From JBHFEI01 sp041928815 (lineage in GTDB: Bacteria > Pseudomonadota > Alphaproteobacteria > Rhizobiales > Rhizobiaceae), in NCBI RefSeq assembly GCF_041928815.1, contig NZ_JBHFEI010000004.1:248001-312000 (forward strand): DNA of 64,000 nt, written 5' to 3'. The notes beneath the pieces were generated by a model. It worked only from the letters and a program-made list of their open reading frames with translations, was not told the origin of the DNA and did not search any database. The position numbers and the translations under genes are program-made. This document shows positions 8,032-18,057 of the stretch, in pieces (the first letter of the stretch is position 1; every line of letters starts with the position of its first letter).

Positions 8032-8501
8032 GCGAGACCCACAGAACCGGCGGCTGCCAGTGCGGCGCCGTGCGCTTCCGCCTGCACGGCGCGATCGGCC
8101 GCCCGTCGATCTGCCATTGCCGCATGTGCCAGAAGGCCTTCGGCGGCTTCTTCGGCCCGCTCGTCACCGCACCGAAGGACGGGACGGAATGGACGCGGGG
8201 CGAACCCGCCTGGTTCCAGTCCTCGATCAACATCGAGCGCGGCTTCTGCAAGGCGTGCGGCACGCCGCTCGCCTACCGCCATCCCGGCGGGCTGGAACTT
8301 TCCATCGGCGCCTTCGACGACCGCTCCGACCTTGCTCCCCGCATCCAGGTGAATTTCGACCGGCGCAATCCTTGGGTGACGGAGATCTTCGACCAGCCCG
8401 TCCATGACGATCCCGATTTCTACAGGCGGCAGGAAGAGATCATCTCCTTCCAGCATCCCGACCACGACACTGAGGTCTGGCCGCCCTTCCGCGACCTCTG
8501 A
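8028..8501 (+). CDS. GFA family zinc protein, copy 3
   Basis: The 157-residue third paralogue begins at 8028, again with an ATGA overlap with the preceding stop. It keeps CQCG, CHCRMCQ and FCKACGTP and ends HPDHDTEVWPPF. It differs from its siblings in a longer, more charged segment (EIFDQPVHDDPDFYRRQEE) before the end. The three copies plus the VOC gene form one block with no gaps between reading frames, followed 18 bp later by the prolyl aminopeptidase gene. Confidence 0.88.
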   Translation: MSETHRTGGCQCGAVRFRLHGAIGRPSICHCRMCQKAFGGFFGPLVTAPKDGTEWTRGEPAWFQSSINIERGFCKACGTPLAYRHPGGLELSIGAFDDRSDLAPRIQVNFDRRNPWVTEIFDQPVHDDPDFYRRQEEIISFQHPDHDTEVWPPFRDL

Positions 8502-8519
8502 ACACCGAAAGCCCCGACG

Positions 8520-9479
8520 ATGAGCGACAGCCTGCGCAGCCTCTATCCCGAGATCGAGCCCTATGCCTCCGGCCATCTCGACGTCGGCGACGGCCACAGC
8601 GTCTATTGGGAGCGGGCGGGCACGCCCGGCGCCAAGCCGGCGGTGTTCCTGCATGGCGGCCCGGGCGGCACGATCTCGCAGAAGCACCGGCGTCTGTTCG
8701 ATCCGGCGCTCTACGACGTCACGCTGTTCGACCAGCGCGGCTGCGGGAAGTCGACGCCGCATGCGAGCCTCACGGCGAACACGACCTGGCACCTCGTCGC
8801 CGACATCGAGCGGCTCAGGGAACTGGCGGGCGTCGAGCAATGGCTGGTCTTCGGCGGCTCCTGGGGCTCGACGCTGGCGCTCGCCTATGCCGAGACCCAT
8901 CCTGCGCGCGTTTCCGAACTTGTGCTGCGCGGCATCTACACGCTGACGAAGGCCGAGCTCGACTGGTACTACCAGTTCGGCGTCTCGGAAATGTTCCCGG
9001 ACAAGTGGGAGCGATTCATCGCGCCGATCCCGCCGCAGGAGCGCCACGAGATGATGCTGGCCTATCACCGCCGCCTGACCAGCGACGACCGGGCGGTGCG
9101 GCTCGAAGCAGCGAGGGCCTGGAGCCTCTGGGAGGGCGAGACGATCACGTTGCTGCCCGAGCCTTCGACCAGTTCGACCTTCGGCGAGGACGACTTCGCC
9201 CACGCCTTCGCCCGCATCGAGAACCATTTCTTCGTCCATGCCGGCTGGCTGGAGGAGGGGCAGCTCCTGCGCGACGCGAACAGGCTCGCCGGCATTCCCG
9301 GCGTCATCGTCCACGGCCGCTACGATATGCCCTGCCCGGCGAAATATGCCTGGGCGCTGCACAAGGCCTGGCCGGAGGCCGCGTTCCACTTGATCGAGGG
9401 CGCCGGCCATGCCTATTCGGAACCCGGCATTCTCGACCGGCTGATCCGCGCGACGGACGGATTTGTCGGCAAGGCATGA
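8520..9479 (+). CDS. pip: Proline iminopeptidase
   Basis: This 319-residue alpha/beta hydrolase removes N-terminal proline from peptides (peptidase family S33). It shows the oxyanion motif HGGPGG at 45-50, the nucleophile Ser114 in GGSWGS, the acid Asp269 in GRYDMPCP and the catalytic His297 in GAGHAYS. The segment DQRGCGKSTPHA is typical of prolyl aminopeptidases and separates it from other S33 hydrolases. No signal peptide is present, so it is cytosolic. It is part of the plus-strand run from cysS to cimA. Confidence 0.93.
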   Translation: MSDSLRSLYPEIEPYASGHLDVGDGHSVYWERAGTPGAKPAVFLHGGPGGTISQKHRRLFDPALYDVTLFDQRGCGKSTPHASLTANTTWHLVADIERLRELAGVEQWLVFGGSWGSTLALAYAETHPARVSELVLRGIYTLTKAELDWYYQFGVSEMFPDKWERFIAPIPPQERHEMMLAYHRRLTSDDRAVRLEAARAWSLWEGETITLLPEPSTSSTFGEDDFAHAFARIENHFFVHAGWLEEGQLLRDANRLAGIPGVIVHGRYDMPCPAKYAWALHKAWPEAAFHLIEGAGHAYSEPGILDRLIRATDGFVGKA

Positions 9480-9517
9480 CACGAGCGAAAAGCAGCGTTC
9501 CCATGGGAGGGAGCATC

Positions 9518-11134
9518 ATGGCGAAAGACCGTATCCACCTCTTCGACACGACGCTGCGCGACGGGCAGCAGACGCCCGGCATCGATTTTTCCGTCGAGGA
9601 CAAGATCGCGATCGCCGCGATGCTGGACGAGTTCGGCATGGACTATGTCGAGGGCGGCTATCCCGGCGCCAACCCGACCGACACCGCCTTCTTCTCGAAG
9701 AAGCGCACCGGCCGCGCCCGTTTCGTCGCCTTCGGTATGACCAAGCGCGCCGGCATCTCGGCCTCCAACGATCCGGGCCTTGCGGCGCTGCTCGCGGCGA
9801 AGGCGGACGCGATCTGTCTCGTGGCGAAGAGCTGGGATTACCATGTCCGCGTCGCGCTCGGCTGCACCAATGCGGAAAACCTCGAATCGATCCATGCCTC
9901 CGTCGAGGCGGTCGTCGCGGGCGGCCGCGAGGCGATGGTCGATTGCGAGCACTTCTTCGACGGCTACAAGGCCAATCCGGACTATGCGCTCGCCTGCGCG
10001 AAGGCCGCCTTCGGGGCCGGCGCCCGCTGGATCGTTCTCTGCGACACCAATGGCGGCACGCAGCCACCGGAGGTGCGCGCCATCGTCGAGGCGGTGATCG
10101 CCGCCGGCGTGCCCGGGGATCGCCTCGGCATCCACGCCCACAACGACACCGGCCAGGCGGTCGCCAATTCGCTCGCCGCCGTCGAGGCTGGCGTGCGCCA
10201 GGTGCAGGGGACGCTGAACGGCATCGGCGAGCGCTGCGGCAATGCCGATCTCGTCACCCTGATCCCGACGCTGGCGTTGAAGGAAACCTATGCGACCCGC
10301 TTCGAGATCGGCATCGATTCCGAGAGGCTTGCCGGCCTGACCCGGCTGTCCCACGCCTTCGACGAGTTGCTCAACCGCTCGCCGGACCAGCAGGCGCCTT
10401 ACGTCGGCGCATCCGCCTTCGCCACCAAGGCCGGCATCCACGCCTCGGCGCTGCTGAAGGACCCGCGCACCTACGAGCACGTCACGCCGGAATCGGTCGG
10501 CAACCTGCGCAAGGTCATGGTCTCCGACCAGGGCGGCAAGGCGAACTTCATCAATGCGCTGAAGCTGCGCGGCATCGCGGTCGGAAAGGACGATCCGAAG
10601 CTCGACCGGCTGATCGCGATCGTCAAGGAACGCGAGGCGACCGGCTACGCCTATGAGGGCGCAGATGCGAGCTTCGCGCTGCTCGCCTACCGCACGCTCG
10701 GCGCCGTGCCCGATTTCTTCCATGTCGAGAGTTTCCGAGTCATGGTCGAGCGGCGCTACGACGCCAATGGCAATCTGAAGACGGTCTCGGAAGCCGTGGT
10801 CAAGGTTGTGGTCGACGGCGAGACGATGATGTCGGTCTCCGAAGGCCACGGGCCGGTCAACGCGCTCGATCTGGCGCTGCGCAAGGATCTCGGCAAGTAT
10901 CAGCAGGAGATCGCCGATCTGGAGCTTGCCGACTACAAGGTGCGCATCCTCAACGGCGGCACCGGGGCGGTGACCCGCGTGCTGATCGAATCGACCGATG
11001 CGACGGGTGCGCGCTGGCGTACCGTCGGCGTCTCGGACAACATCATCGACGCCTCCTTCCAGGCGCTGATGGACAGCATCGTCTACAAGCTCTTGAAGAA
11101 CCGGGACGGGGCCGCGCGCGCTGCCGCCGAGTGA
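9518..11134 (+). CDS. cimA: Citramalate synthase
   Basis: CimA condenses pyruvate and acetyl-CoA to (R)-citramalate, the threonine-independent entry to isoleucine synthesis. The 538-residue length, FDTTLRDGQQTPG at the start (Arg14, Asp15) and the metal site HAHND (His206, His208) identify the HMGL/LeuA-like family. The C-terminal 130 residues (ADYKVRILNGG onward) match the LeuA allosteric dimer domain, probably sensing isoleucine. The length and the GGYPGANPTD segment favour CimA over 2-isopropylmalate synthase. The start at 9518 follows GGGAGGG at 9506-9512; an earlier ATG at 9503 overlaps that ribosome site. Confidence 0.92.
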   Translation: MAKDRIHLFDTTLRDGQQTPGIDFSVEDKIAIAAMLDEFGMDYVEGGYPGANPTDTAFFSKKRTGRARFVAFGMTKRAGISASNDPGLAALLAAKADAICLVAKSWDYHVRVALGCTNAENLESIHASVEAVVAGGREAMVDCEHFFDGYKANPDYALACAKAAFGAGARWIVLCDTNGGTQPPEVRAIVEAVIAAGVPGDRLGIHAHNDTGQAVANSLAAVEAGVRQVQGTLNGIGERCGNADLVTLIPTLALKETYATRFEIGIDSERLAGLTRLSHAFDELLNRSPDQQAPYVGASAFATKAGIHASALLKDPRTYEHVTPESVGNLRKVMVSDQGGKANFINALKLRGIAVGKDDPKLDRLIAIVKEREATGYAYEGADASFALLAYRTLGAVPDFFHVESFRVMVERRYDANGNLKTVSEAVVKVVVDGETMMSVSEGHGPVNALDLALRKDLGKYQQEIADLELADYKVRILNGGTGAVTRVLIESTDATGARWRTVGVSDNIIDASFQALMDSIVYKLLKNRDGAARAAAE

Positions 11135-11161
11135 CGGAACCGGCAAGGACCGGATCAGCCT

Positions 11162-11245
11162 CCCGCATGTTTTGCTTCACGGAAATGAATTGGTGCATCG
11201 CGCGCGAAGGGCGTATGCACCGGCAAAACACCAAGAACATGCGGG
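11162..11245 (+). promoter_or_regulatory. Structured leader of rarD (possible RNA switch)
   Basis: The 121-bp gap before rarD holds nested perfect inverted repeats. The outer arms are CCCGCATGTT (11162-11171) and AACATGCGGG (11236-11245). A second pair is TGTTTTGC (11168-11175) with GCAAAACA (11223-11230). A third is GGTGCAT (11192-11198) with ATGCACC (11215-11221). The first two share bases 11168-11171, so they cannot both form fully. The outer right arm runs into GGGATGAG, the likely ribosome site of rarD (ATG at 11256). I know no riboswitch class that matches. Confidence 0.45.
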
Positions 11246-11255
11246 ATGAGACACC

Positions 11256-12185
11256 ATGGCCGAACCGAATGCCGTTCCGGTTCCCTTCGACGGCGATTCG
11301 CCGAAGGGCTTCGCCTTCGCGCTGACGGCCTATCTGCTCTGGGGCTTCCTGCCCTTTTTCATGAAGGCGCTGTCGCACATGTCGGCGGGGGAGGTGATCG
11401 CCCACCGCATCCTCTGGTCGGTGCCGGTCGCCGGCATCATCCTCGTCGCGCTTGGCCGCACCGCCGACGTGAAGGCGGCGCTGCGCAGCCCGCGCATTCT
11501 GGTGATGGCGGCGGTGACGGCGACGATCATCACGGTCAACTGGGGCATCTATGTCTGGGCGATCACCCATGACCGCGCGGTCGAGACCGCGCTCGGCTAC
11601 TACATCAATCCCCTGTTCAGCATCTTTCTCGGCGCCGTGCTCCTGAAGGAGAAGCTCAGCCGGACGCAGAAGGCGGCGATCGGCCTTGCCGTCGTTGCCG
11701 TCGCCGTGCTTGCCTATGATGCGGGCGGCCTGCCCTGGATCTCGGTCAGCCTCGCCTTCACCTGGGGCATCTATGCCTACATGCGCAAGACGCTGCCGGT
11801 CGGCCCGAACCAGGGTTTCTTCCTCGAGGTGCTGATTCTCGGCCTGCCGGCGCTCTGCTACATCGTCTACCTGCAGGCGACAGGACAGGGCCATTTCGGC
11901 ACGACCGGCACGCTCGATGTCGTCATGCTCGCCTCCTGCGGCCTCGTCACCGCGATCCCGCTGATGATCTACGCCAACGGCGCCAAGCTGCTGCGCCTTT
12001 CGACCATCGGCATCATGCAGTATATCGCCCCGACGATGATCTTTCTCATCGCGCTCTTCGCCTTCCACGAACCCTTCGGCCCGGCGAAGATGGTCGCCTT
12101 CCTGTTCATCTGGGCGGCGCTCGCGATCTATACCTGGGGCATGGTCTCGGCGAGCCGCGCGCGACGCCGGCTGGCGGACGCCTGA
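11256..12185 (+). CDS. rarD: EamA-family transporter, RarD type
   Basis: This 309-residue inner-membrane protein has about ten hydrophobic spans and family motifs of RarD (GFAFALTAYLLWGFLPFF, AHRILWSVP, NWGIYVWAI, ALGYYINPL). RarD belongs to the drug/metabolite transporter superfamily; its physiological substrate is not settled, and the historic chloramphenicol-sensitivity label is not evidence of function here. The ATG at 11256 is preceded by GGGATGAG. It follows cimA by 121 bp and is preceded by an unusual inverted-repeat leader. A UUCG hairpin terminates it. Confidence 0.88.
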   Translation: MAEPNAVPVPFDGDSPKGFAFALTAYLLWGFLPFFMKALSHMSAGEVIAHRILWSVPVAGIILVALGRTADVKAALRSPRILVMAAVTATIITVNWGIYVWAITHDRAVETALGYYINPLFSIFLGAVLLKEKLSRTQKAAIGLAVVAVAVLAYDAGGLPWISVSLAFTWGIYAYMRKTLPVGPNQGFFLEVLILGLPALCYIVYLQATGQGHFGTTGTLDVVMLASCGLVTAIPLMIYANGAKLLRLSTIGIMQYIAPTMIFLIALFAFHEPFGPAKMVAFLFIWAALAIYTWGMVSASRARRRLADA

Positions 12186-12200
12186 GGCCGCAGGGGACTG

Positions 12201-12297
12201 GAGCACCTCCGGTGAACACCGGTTCGCCGAATGTAATCGATCGTGTTGTTCTTGCCGCGTTGTCCGACGCCGACGAGAGCCCGCTTCGGCGGGAAAT
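12201..12297. repeat. Dispersed palindromic intergenic element, copy A
   Basis: This sequence aligns along its length with 49561-49665. Shared blocks are GAGC, CCGGTTC, TGTTCTTGCCGC, GTCCG, GCCGA and CCCGCTTCGGC. It contains internal dyads (CCGGTG at 12209-12214 with CACCGG at 12217-12222, and the UUCG hairpin at 12280-12293). It sits between two convergent genes, rarD and the LOG-family gene, as copy C does between holC and the RTX gene. It is a short non-coding repeat of the REP/RIME type, without an open frame. Confidence 0.55.
12280..12293 (+). terminator. Hairpin terminator of rarD, UUCG loop
   Basis: CCCGC and GCGGG form a perfect 5-bp GC stem closed by the extra-stable TTCG tetraloop, 95 bp after the rarD stop and between convergent genes. 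There is no run of T after it, so termination strength is uncertain. It may also serve the minus-strand LOG gene. Confidence 0.4.
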
Positions 12298-12354
12298 TCG
12301 CGAAAAACAGAGAGCAGACCTGTTCCGGTAAGCCGGATGTCACGCAGAATGCCC

Positions 12355-12972
12355 TTAGAGGCGGGCGATGATGCCGGGATCGCCTTCGCTGTCGCGCACA
12401 TCGCCGGCGGCGAGGATCGCCGGGACGATGTCCTCGGCCGCGTCGATGACGAGCGGCTTCACCAGATGCGACCGGTGGATGAATCCCTCGCCGCGCATGT
12501 GGTCGAGCAGTTCCAGCATCGGTTCCCAGAAGCCGTTGATGTTGGCGAAGACCATCGGCTTGCGATGGCGGCCGAGCTGGCCCCAGGTCATGATCTCGAC
12601 GATTTCCTCCAGCGTGCCGATGCCGCCCGGGAGGGTGACGAAGGCGTCGGAACGCTCGAACATCAGGTGCTTGCGCTCGTGCATGCCGGGCGTGACGATC
12701 AATTCGTCGAGGGAGCCCAGCGACTGGCGCGTGGCCTCCATATCCATCAGGAATTCTGGTATGATGCCCGTGACCCGGCCACCGGCCTCCATCACGCCGG
12801 CGGCGACCGCGCCCATGATGCCTTTCGTGCCGCCGCCATAGACGAGGCGGAGCCCGTGCTCGGCGATCGAACGGCCAAGGATGCGGCCTGCCTCGATGTG
12901 GGAGGGATCGCGTCCCGGCTGCGAGCCGCAATAGACACAGATGGATCGAATCGGAACGGTCGCGTCGGTCAT
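12355..12972 (-). CDS. LOG-family cytokinin-type phosphoribohydrolase
   Basis: This 205-residue protein is a TIGR00730/LOG family Rossmann-fold enzyme. Such proteins hydrolyse nucleoside 5'-monophosphates to base and ribose 5-phosphate, releasing active cytokinins in plants. Both signatures are present: GGGTKGIMG at 46-54 and PGGIGTLEE at 115-123, the latter including the catalytic Glu. Many bacterial members are labelled lysine decarboxylase in error; the PGGxGTxxE motif marks LOG. It is transcribed away from the LysM gene across a 250-bp gap with a structured dyad. Confidence 0.88.
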   Translation of the reverse strand: MTDATVPIRSICVYCGSQPGRDPSHIEAGRILGRSIAEHGLRLVYGGGTKGIMGAVAAGVMEAGGRVTGIIPEFLMDMEATRQSLGSLDELIVTPGMHERKHLMFERSDAFVTLPGGIGTLEEIVEIMTWGQLGRHRKPMVFANINGFWEPMLELLDHMRGEGFIHRSHLVKPLVIDAAEDIVPAILAAGDVRDSEGDPGIIARL

Positions 12973-13067
12973 GGGTCAAAAAAGCACCGCGCTGCAGCAG
13001 GCGTCAAGGCGATCGACGGGAAAAGGCGTGCGGAACGGAGGCCGGCATGCGAGAATGCTTGTAGAAA

Positions 13068-13117
13068 GCTGCGGAAATCGTTAGCAATTTCTGAGATGCT
13101 AAAGGCGGTTCCGCAGC
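13068..13117. promoter_or_regulatory. Nested inverted repeat between LOG and LysM genes
   Basis: Two nested perfect dyads occur in 50 bp. Outer arms are GCTGCGGAA (13068-13076) and TTCCGCAGC (13109-13117). Inner arms are TTAGCA (13081-13086) and TGCTAA (13097-13102), around a 10-base loop. It lies about midway between the divergent starts at 12972 and 13223. It could be a regulator-binding dyad for both genes, or a stem-loop in the leader of the LysM gene. The sequence gives no further hint. Confidence 0.4.
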
Positions 13118-13222
13118 GCTCGGGGCCATTTCGGGAAAGATGCGGCAGGGGACGCTGCGGCCGGGGCCAGGCTTCGCCCATGGAGCACAGAGCGGGCGGT
13201 CGCCGCCCGGGGAGTAACGGGT

Positions 13223-15133
13223 ATGATGATGAACAAGGCCGGCTGGGTGGCCCTGATTGTCCTGGCGATTGCGTCGCTCCTGATGGTGTTCGTCGTTCTG
13301 CCGAATGTCTCGAACAAGGGCGGCGAGGTGGCGAGCGCGCCGGTGGCCGAAACCCGGCCGGCGCCCGCCGAAACGCCGCCCGCGGCGATCTCGACGACCG
13401 GTGAAGCACCCGCCGCCGTGGAGCCGAAGTCCGAGGCGCCGACGACCGAGGCGGCCGCGCCGCCGGTTGCCGCCGAGCCTCAGGCGGCAACTGCCGAAAA
13501 GCCCGTCGCCGATGCGCCCGCACCGCTCGCGACCGGGAACGATGTCGCGACGGCCGAAAAGACGGCCCGCGAGGCGGCGACCGCGCCGCCGCAGGCGGAT
13601 CCGGCAGCGGACTGGACCGAGCCCGCCTTCGATGTGCTCCGCGTCGAACCGGACGGCTCGACCGTCATCGCCGGCAAGGCGGAGCCGAACACGACACTGG
13701 AAATCGTCGACGGCAAGGACGTCGTCGCCAAGACCGATGTCGGCCCGAACGGCGATTTCGCCGCCGTCTTCGATGAGCCGCTGCCGCCGGGCGATTACCA
13801 GCTCACCTTGCGCAGCGTCGACGAGGACGGCGCCTCGAAATCCTCAAGCGAGGTCGCGACCGTGTCCGTGCCGAAGGACAAGGCGGGCGAACTTCTGGCG
13901 ATGGTGTCGAAGCCGGGCGAGGCGAGCCGCCTGATCGCGACCCCCGAGCCGAAGGCGGAGGCCGATGCCGACACCAAGGCCGGCCCCGACACCAAGGCCG
14001 ATCCGAAGACGGCCCGTCCGGCCGCTTCGAACCAGCAGGCGGCCGTCGATCCGGCGACGGAGCCCGCGGCCGCGCCGGACGCGGCGGTGCCGGACACCAC
14101 GGCGCCCGCCGATACCACGCCTGCCGGCCCCTCCGCCTCGCTTCTGTCCGTGTCCGCCGTCGAGATCGAGGGCGACCGGATGTTCGTCGCCGGCCGCGCC
14201 CGTCCCGGCGCGCTGGTCCGCGTCTATGCCGACGACCGGCTGGTGGGCGAGGGCAAGGCCGACGAGGCCGGCCGCTTCGTCGTCGACGGGGTGATCACGC
14301 TGTCGATCGGCCGGCACACGATCCGCGCCGACATGATGTCGGCCGACGGCAAGCGCGTCGAGCTGCGCGCCGCCGTGCCGTTCGACCGGCCGGAAGGCGA
14401 CATGGTGGCGGCGGTCGCCGGACCCGCCCCCGGCTTTCTGAACGGCGGCGGCTTCGAGGCCCTGCGCGCGGAGGTGACCAAAGCCTTCGGCCTGCTGAAG
14501 GGCCTCTTCGCCTCCGAGGCGTTGCCCGGCGCCGAGCAGCTCGCGGCGGCCCGTTCCGCGACCGAGATCGCGCTGCGCTCGCTCGCCGACGCGCGCCTCG
14601 CCGAAGGGGTCGACGAGGGCGTGCGCGCCACCGCCGAAACGATCTCGACCGCCGCCCGCGCCGCCTTCACCATGCTGAAGGCCCTGCCGCAGGACGCCGT
14701 CAGCGTGCGCGCCGGGCTTGCGAAGCTCGAAACCGCGATTGGGCCCGTTCTTCTCGACGACGGCGCGCCGGATGCGCCGGTGGCGACCGACACGGCACCC
14801 GCCGTCGCCCGGCCCGAGACCGCCGCCGCGCCGGCGGCCAGCGAGCCGGTCTCGACGTCCGAGGCGGCGGACGAGCCGGAGACCATGCATCAGGCGCCGC
14901 TGCAGCAGAGCAAGACCTCCGTCATCATCCGGCGCGGCGACACGCTCTGGCAGATTTCCCGCCGCGTCTACGGCGCGGGTGTCCGCTACACGACGATCTA
15001 TCTCGCCAACGAAAGCCAGATCCGCGATCCGGACCGCATCCTGCCCGGCCAGATCTTCGGCGTGCCGGACAAGGCGATGGACGACGCGGAGTCCGAGAAG
15101 ATCCACCGCCGCCACGTCACCGGCCAGGATTGA
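13223..15133 (+). CDS. Membrane-anchored Ig-like/LysM protein
   Basis: This 636-residue protein has one N-terminal membrane span (about 7-29) and an Ala/Pro-rich linker. Two Ig-like beta domains follow (about 134-217 and 305-392, each with a GxAxPxxxxxV pattern, as in VAGRARPGALVRVYADD), then a helical segment. A C-terminal LysM domain (about 565-621) contains RRGDTLWQISRRVYG and LPGQIFGVP. LysM binds peptidoglycan, so it probably bridges the inner membrane and the wall. It begins with three ATGs; GGGGAG at 13209-13214 supports 13223. No catalytic domain is visible. Confidence 0.82.
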   Translation: MMMNKAGWVALIVLAIASLLMVFVVLPNVSNKGGEVASAPVAETRPAPAETPPAAISTTGEAPAAVEPKSEAPTTEAAAPPVAAEPQAATAEKPVADAPAPLATGNDVATAEKTAREAATAPPQADPAADWTEPAFDVLRVEPDGSTVIAGKAEPNTTLEIVDGKDVVAKTDVGPNGDFAAVFDEPLPPGDYQLTLRSVDEDGASKSSSEVATVSVPKDKAGELLAMVSKPGEASRLIATPEPKAEADADTKAGPDTKADPKTARPAASNQQAAVDPATEPAAAPDAAVPDTTAPADTTPAGPSASLLSVSAVEIEGDRMFVAGRARPGALVRVYADDRLVGEGKADEAGRFVVDGVITLSIGRHTIRADMMSADGKRVELRAAVPFDRPEGDMVAAVAGPAPGFLNGGGFEALRAEVTKAFGLLKGLFASEALPGAEQLAAARSATEIALRSLADARLAEGVDEGVRATAETISTAARAAFTMLKALPQDAVSVRAGLAKLETAIGPVLLDDGAPDAPVATDTAPAVARPETAAAPAASEPVSTSEAADEPETMHQAPLQQSKTSVIIRRGDTLWQISRRVYGAGVRYTTIYLANESQIRDPDRILPGQIFGVPDKAMDDAESEKIHRRHVTGQD

Positions 15134-15183
15134 TGCGGAAAAGCGGGTCCGTCGCATTGCGGCGGGCGGCGCCGCTTCCTATG

Positions 15184-15219
15184 TGAAAACGGGTCGCCCG
15201 CTACGGCGCCCCGTTTTCA
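15184..15219 (+). terminator. Hairpin after the LysM gene
   Basis: TGAAAACGGG (15184-15193) and CCCGTTTTCA (15210-15219) form a perfect 10-bp stem with a 16-base loop, 50 bp after the LysM gene stop. The T-run is inside the descending arm, giving a terminator-like shape. It separates the LysM gene from the ABC exporter gene that starts at 15303. Confidence 0.5.
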
Positions 15220-15302
15220 TGCCGTTCCGCTGCTTCATCCGCATCGCCGGCGACAGGTGCTTGAGGGCGTGCTCCCGGCCGGGCCGCGCGCGGAGACCAT
15301 CC

Positions 15303-17189
<1,887 letters not shown>

Positions 17190-17275
17190 GGCGGGAACCC
17201 GGCGCCCGCTTCTTCGTTGCCCGTCGCAAGGTTTTTCTATAGGTCAGGGGCAATCATTCTGGGAGACGACCGTTC

Positions 17276-17974
17276 ATGAGCCTTGTCAGCACCATACGCC
17301 GCACATTCGTCCCGGTGCACCGGCTCGGCTATCCCTTCATCGCCGGCTTCTTCGTCGCCTCGGTCCTGCTCGGCTTCCTCTGGGAGCCGCTCTTCTGGAT
17401 CGGCCTGATTCTCACCGCCTGGTGCGCCTATTTCTTCCGCGATCCGGAGCGTGTCACGCCGCTCGACGACGACCTCGTCATCAGCCCGGCGGACGGGCGC
17501 GTCTCCTCGATCGCCTTCATGACGCCGCCCGAGGAGCTCGGCCTCGGCGACCGGCCGATGCTGCGCATCACCGTGTTCATGAACGTCTTCAACGCCCATG
17601 TGAACCGCTCGCCGATGCGCGGCACGATCCGCCGCATCGCCTATCGCGCCGGGAAGTTCGTCAATGCCGAACTCGACAAGGCGAGCCACGAGAACGAGCG
17701 CAACGGGCTGGTGATCGAGACGCGCCATGGCGAGATCGGCGTGATCCAGATCGCCGGCCTCGTCGCCCGCCGCATCGTCTGCTGGACGCATGAGGGTGCC
17801 ACGATCGAGGCGGGCGAGCGCTTCGGCCTCATCCGCTTCGGCTCGCGCCTCGACGTCTTCCTGCCGGAGGGCGCCGAGCCCCGGGTCAGCCTCGGCCAGA
17901 TCGCCGTCGGCGGCGAGACGGTGCTGGCGGAATTCGGATCCGCGAAGGGACCGGTGATCAGCCGGCGCGACTGA
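17276..17974 (+). CDS. psd: Phosphatidylserine decarboxylase proenzyme
   Basis: Psd makes phosphatidylethanolamine from phosphatidylserine at the inner membrane. The 232-residue size, two N-terminal hydrophobic spans (about 18-52), PADGRVSSI and MNVFNAHVNR mark the short, proteobacterial Psd type. Self-cleavage is expected between Gly189 and Ser190 in RFGSRLDV, turning Ser190 into the pyruvoyl cofactor of the alpha chain. It is followed after 83 bp by pssA, which supplies its substrate. GGGAG lies upstream of the ATG. Confidence 0.95.
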   Translation: MSLVSTIRRTFVPVHRLGYPFIAGFFVASVLLGFLWEPLFWIGLILTAWCAYFFRDPERVTPLDDDLVISPADGRVSSIAFMTPPEELGLGDRPMLRITVFMNVFNAHVNRSPMRGTIRRIAYRAGKFVNAELDKASHENERNGLVIETRHGEIGVIQIAGLVARRIVCWTHEGATIEAGERFGLIRFGSRLDVFLPEGAEPRVSLGQIAVGGETVLAEFGSAKGPVISRRD

Positions 17975-18057
17975 GAAAGGCGCCGGCAGGGGCGGCCCGC
18001 GCGGCATTTGACCGCGAAGGGGGAGCCCGCACGTTTCCGAACGGACGACAGGAGACC

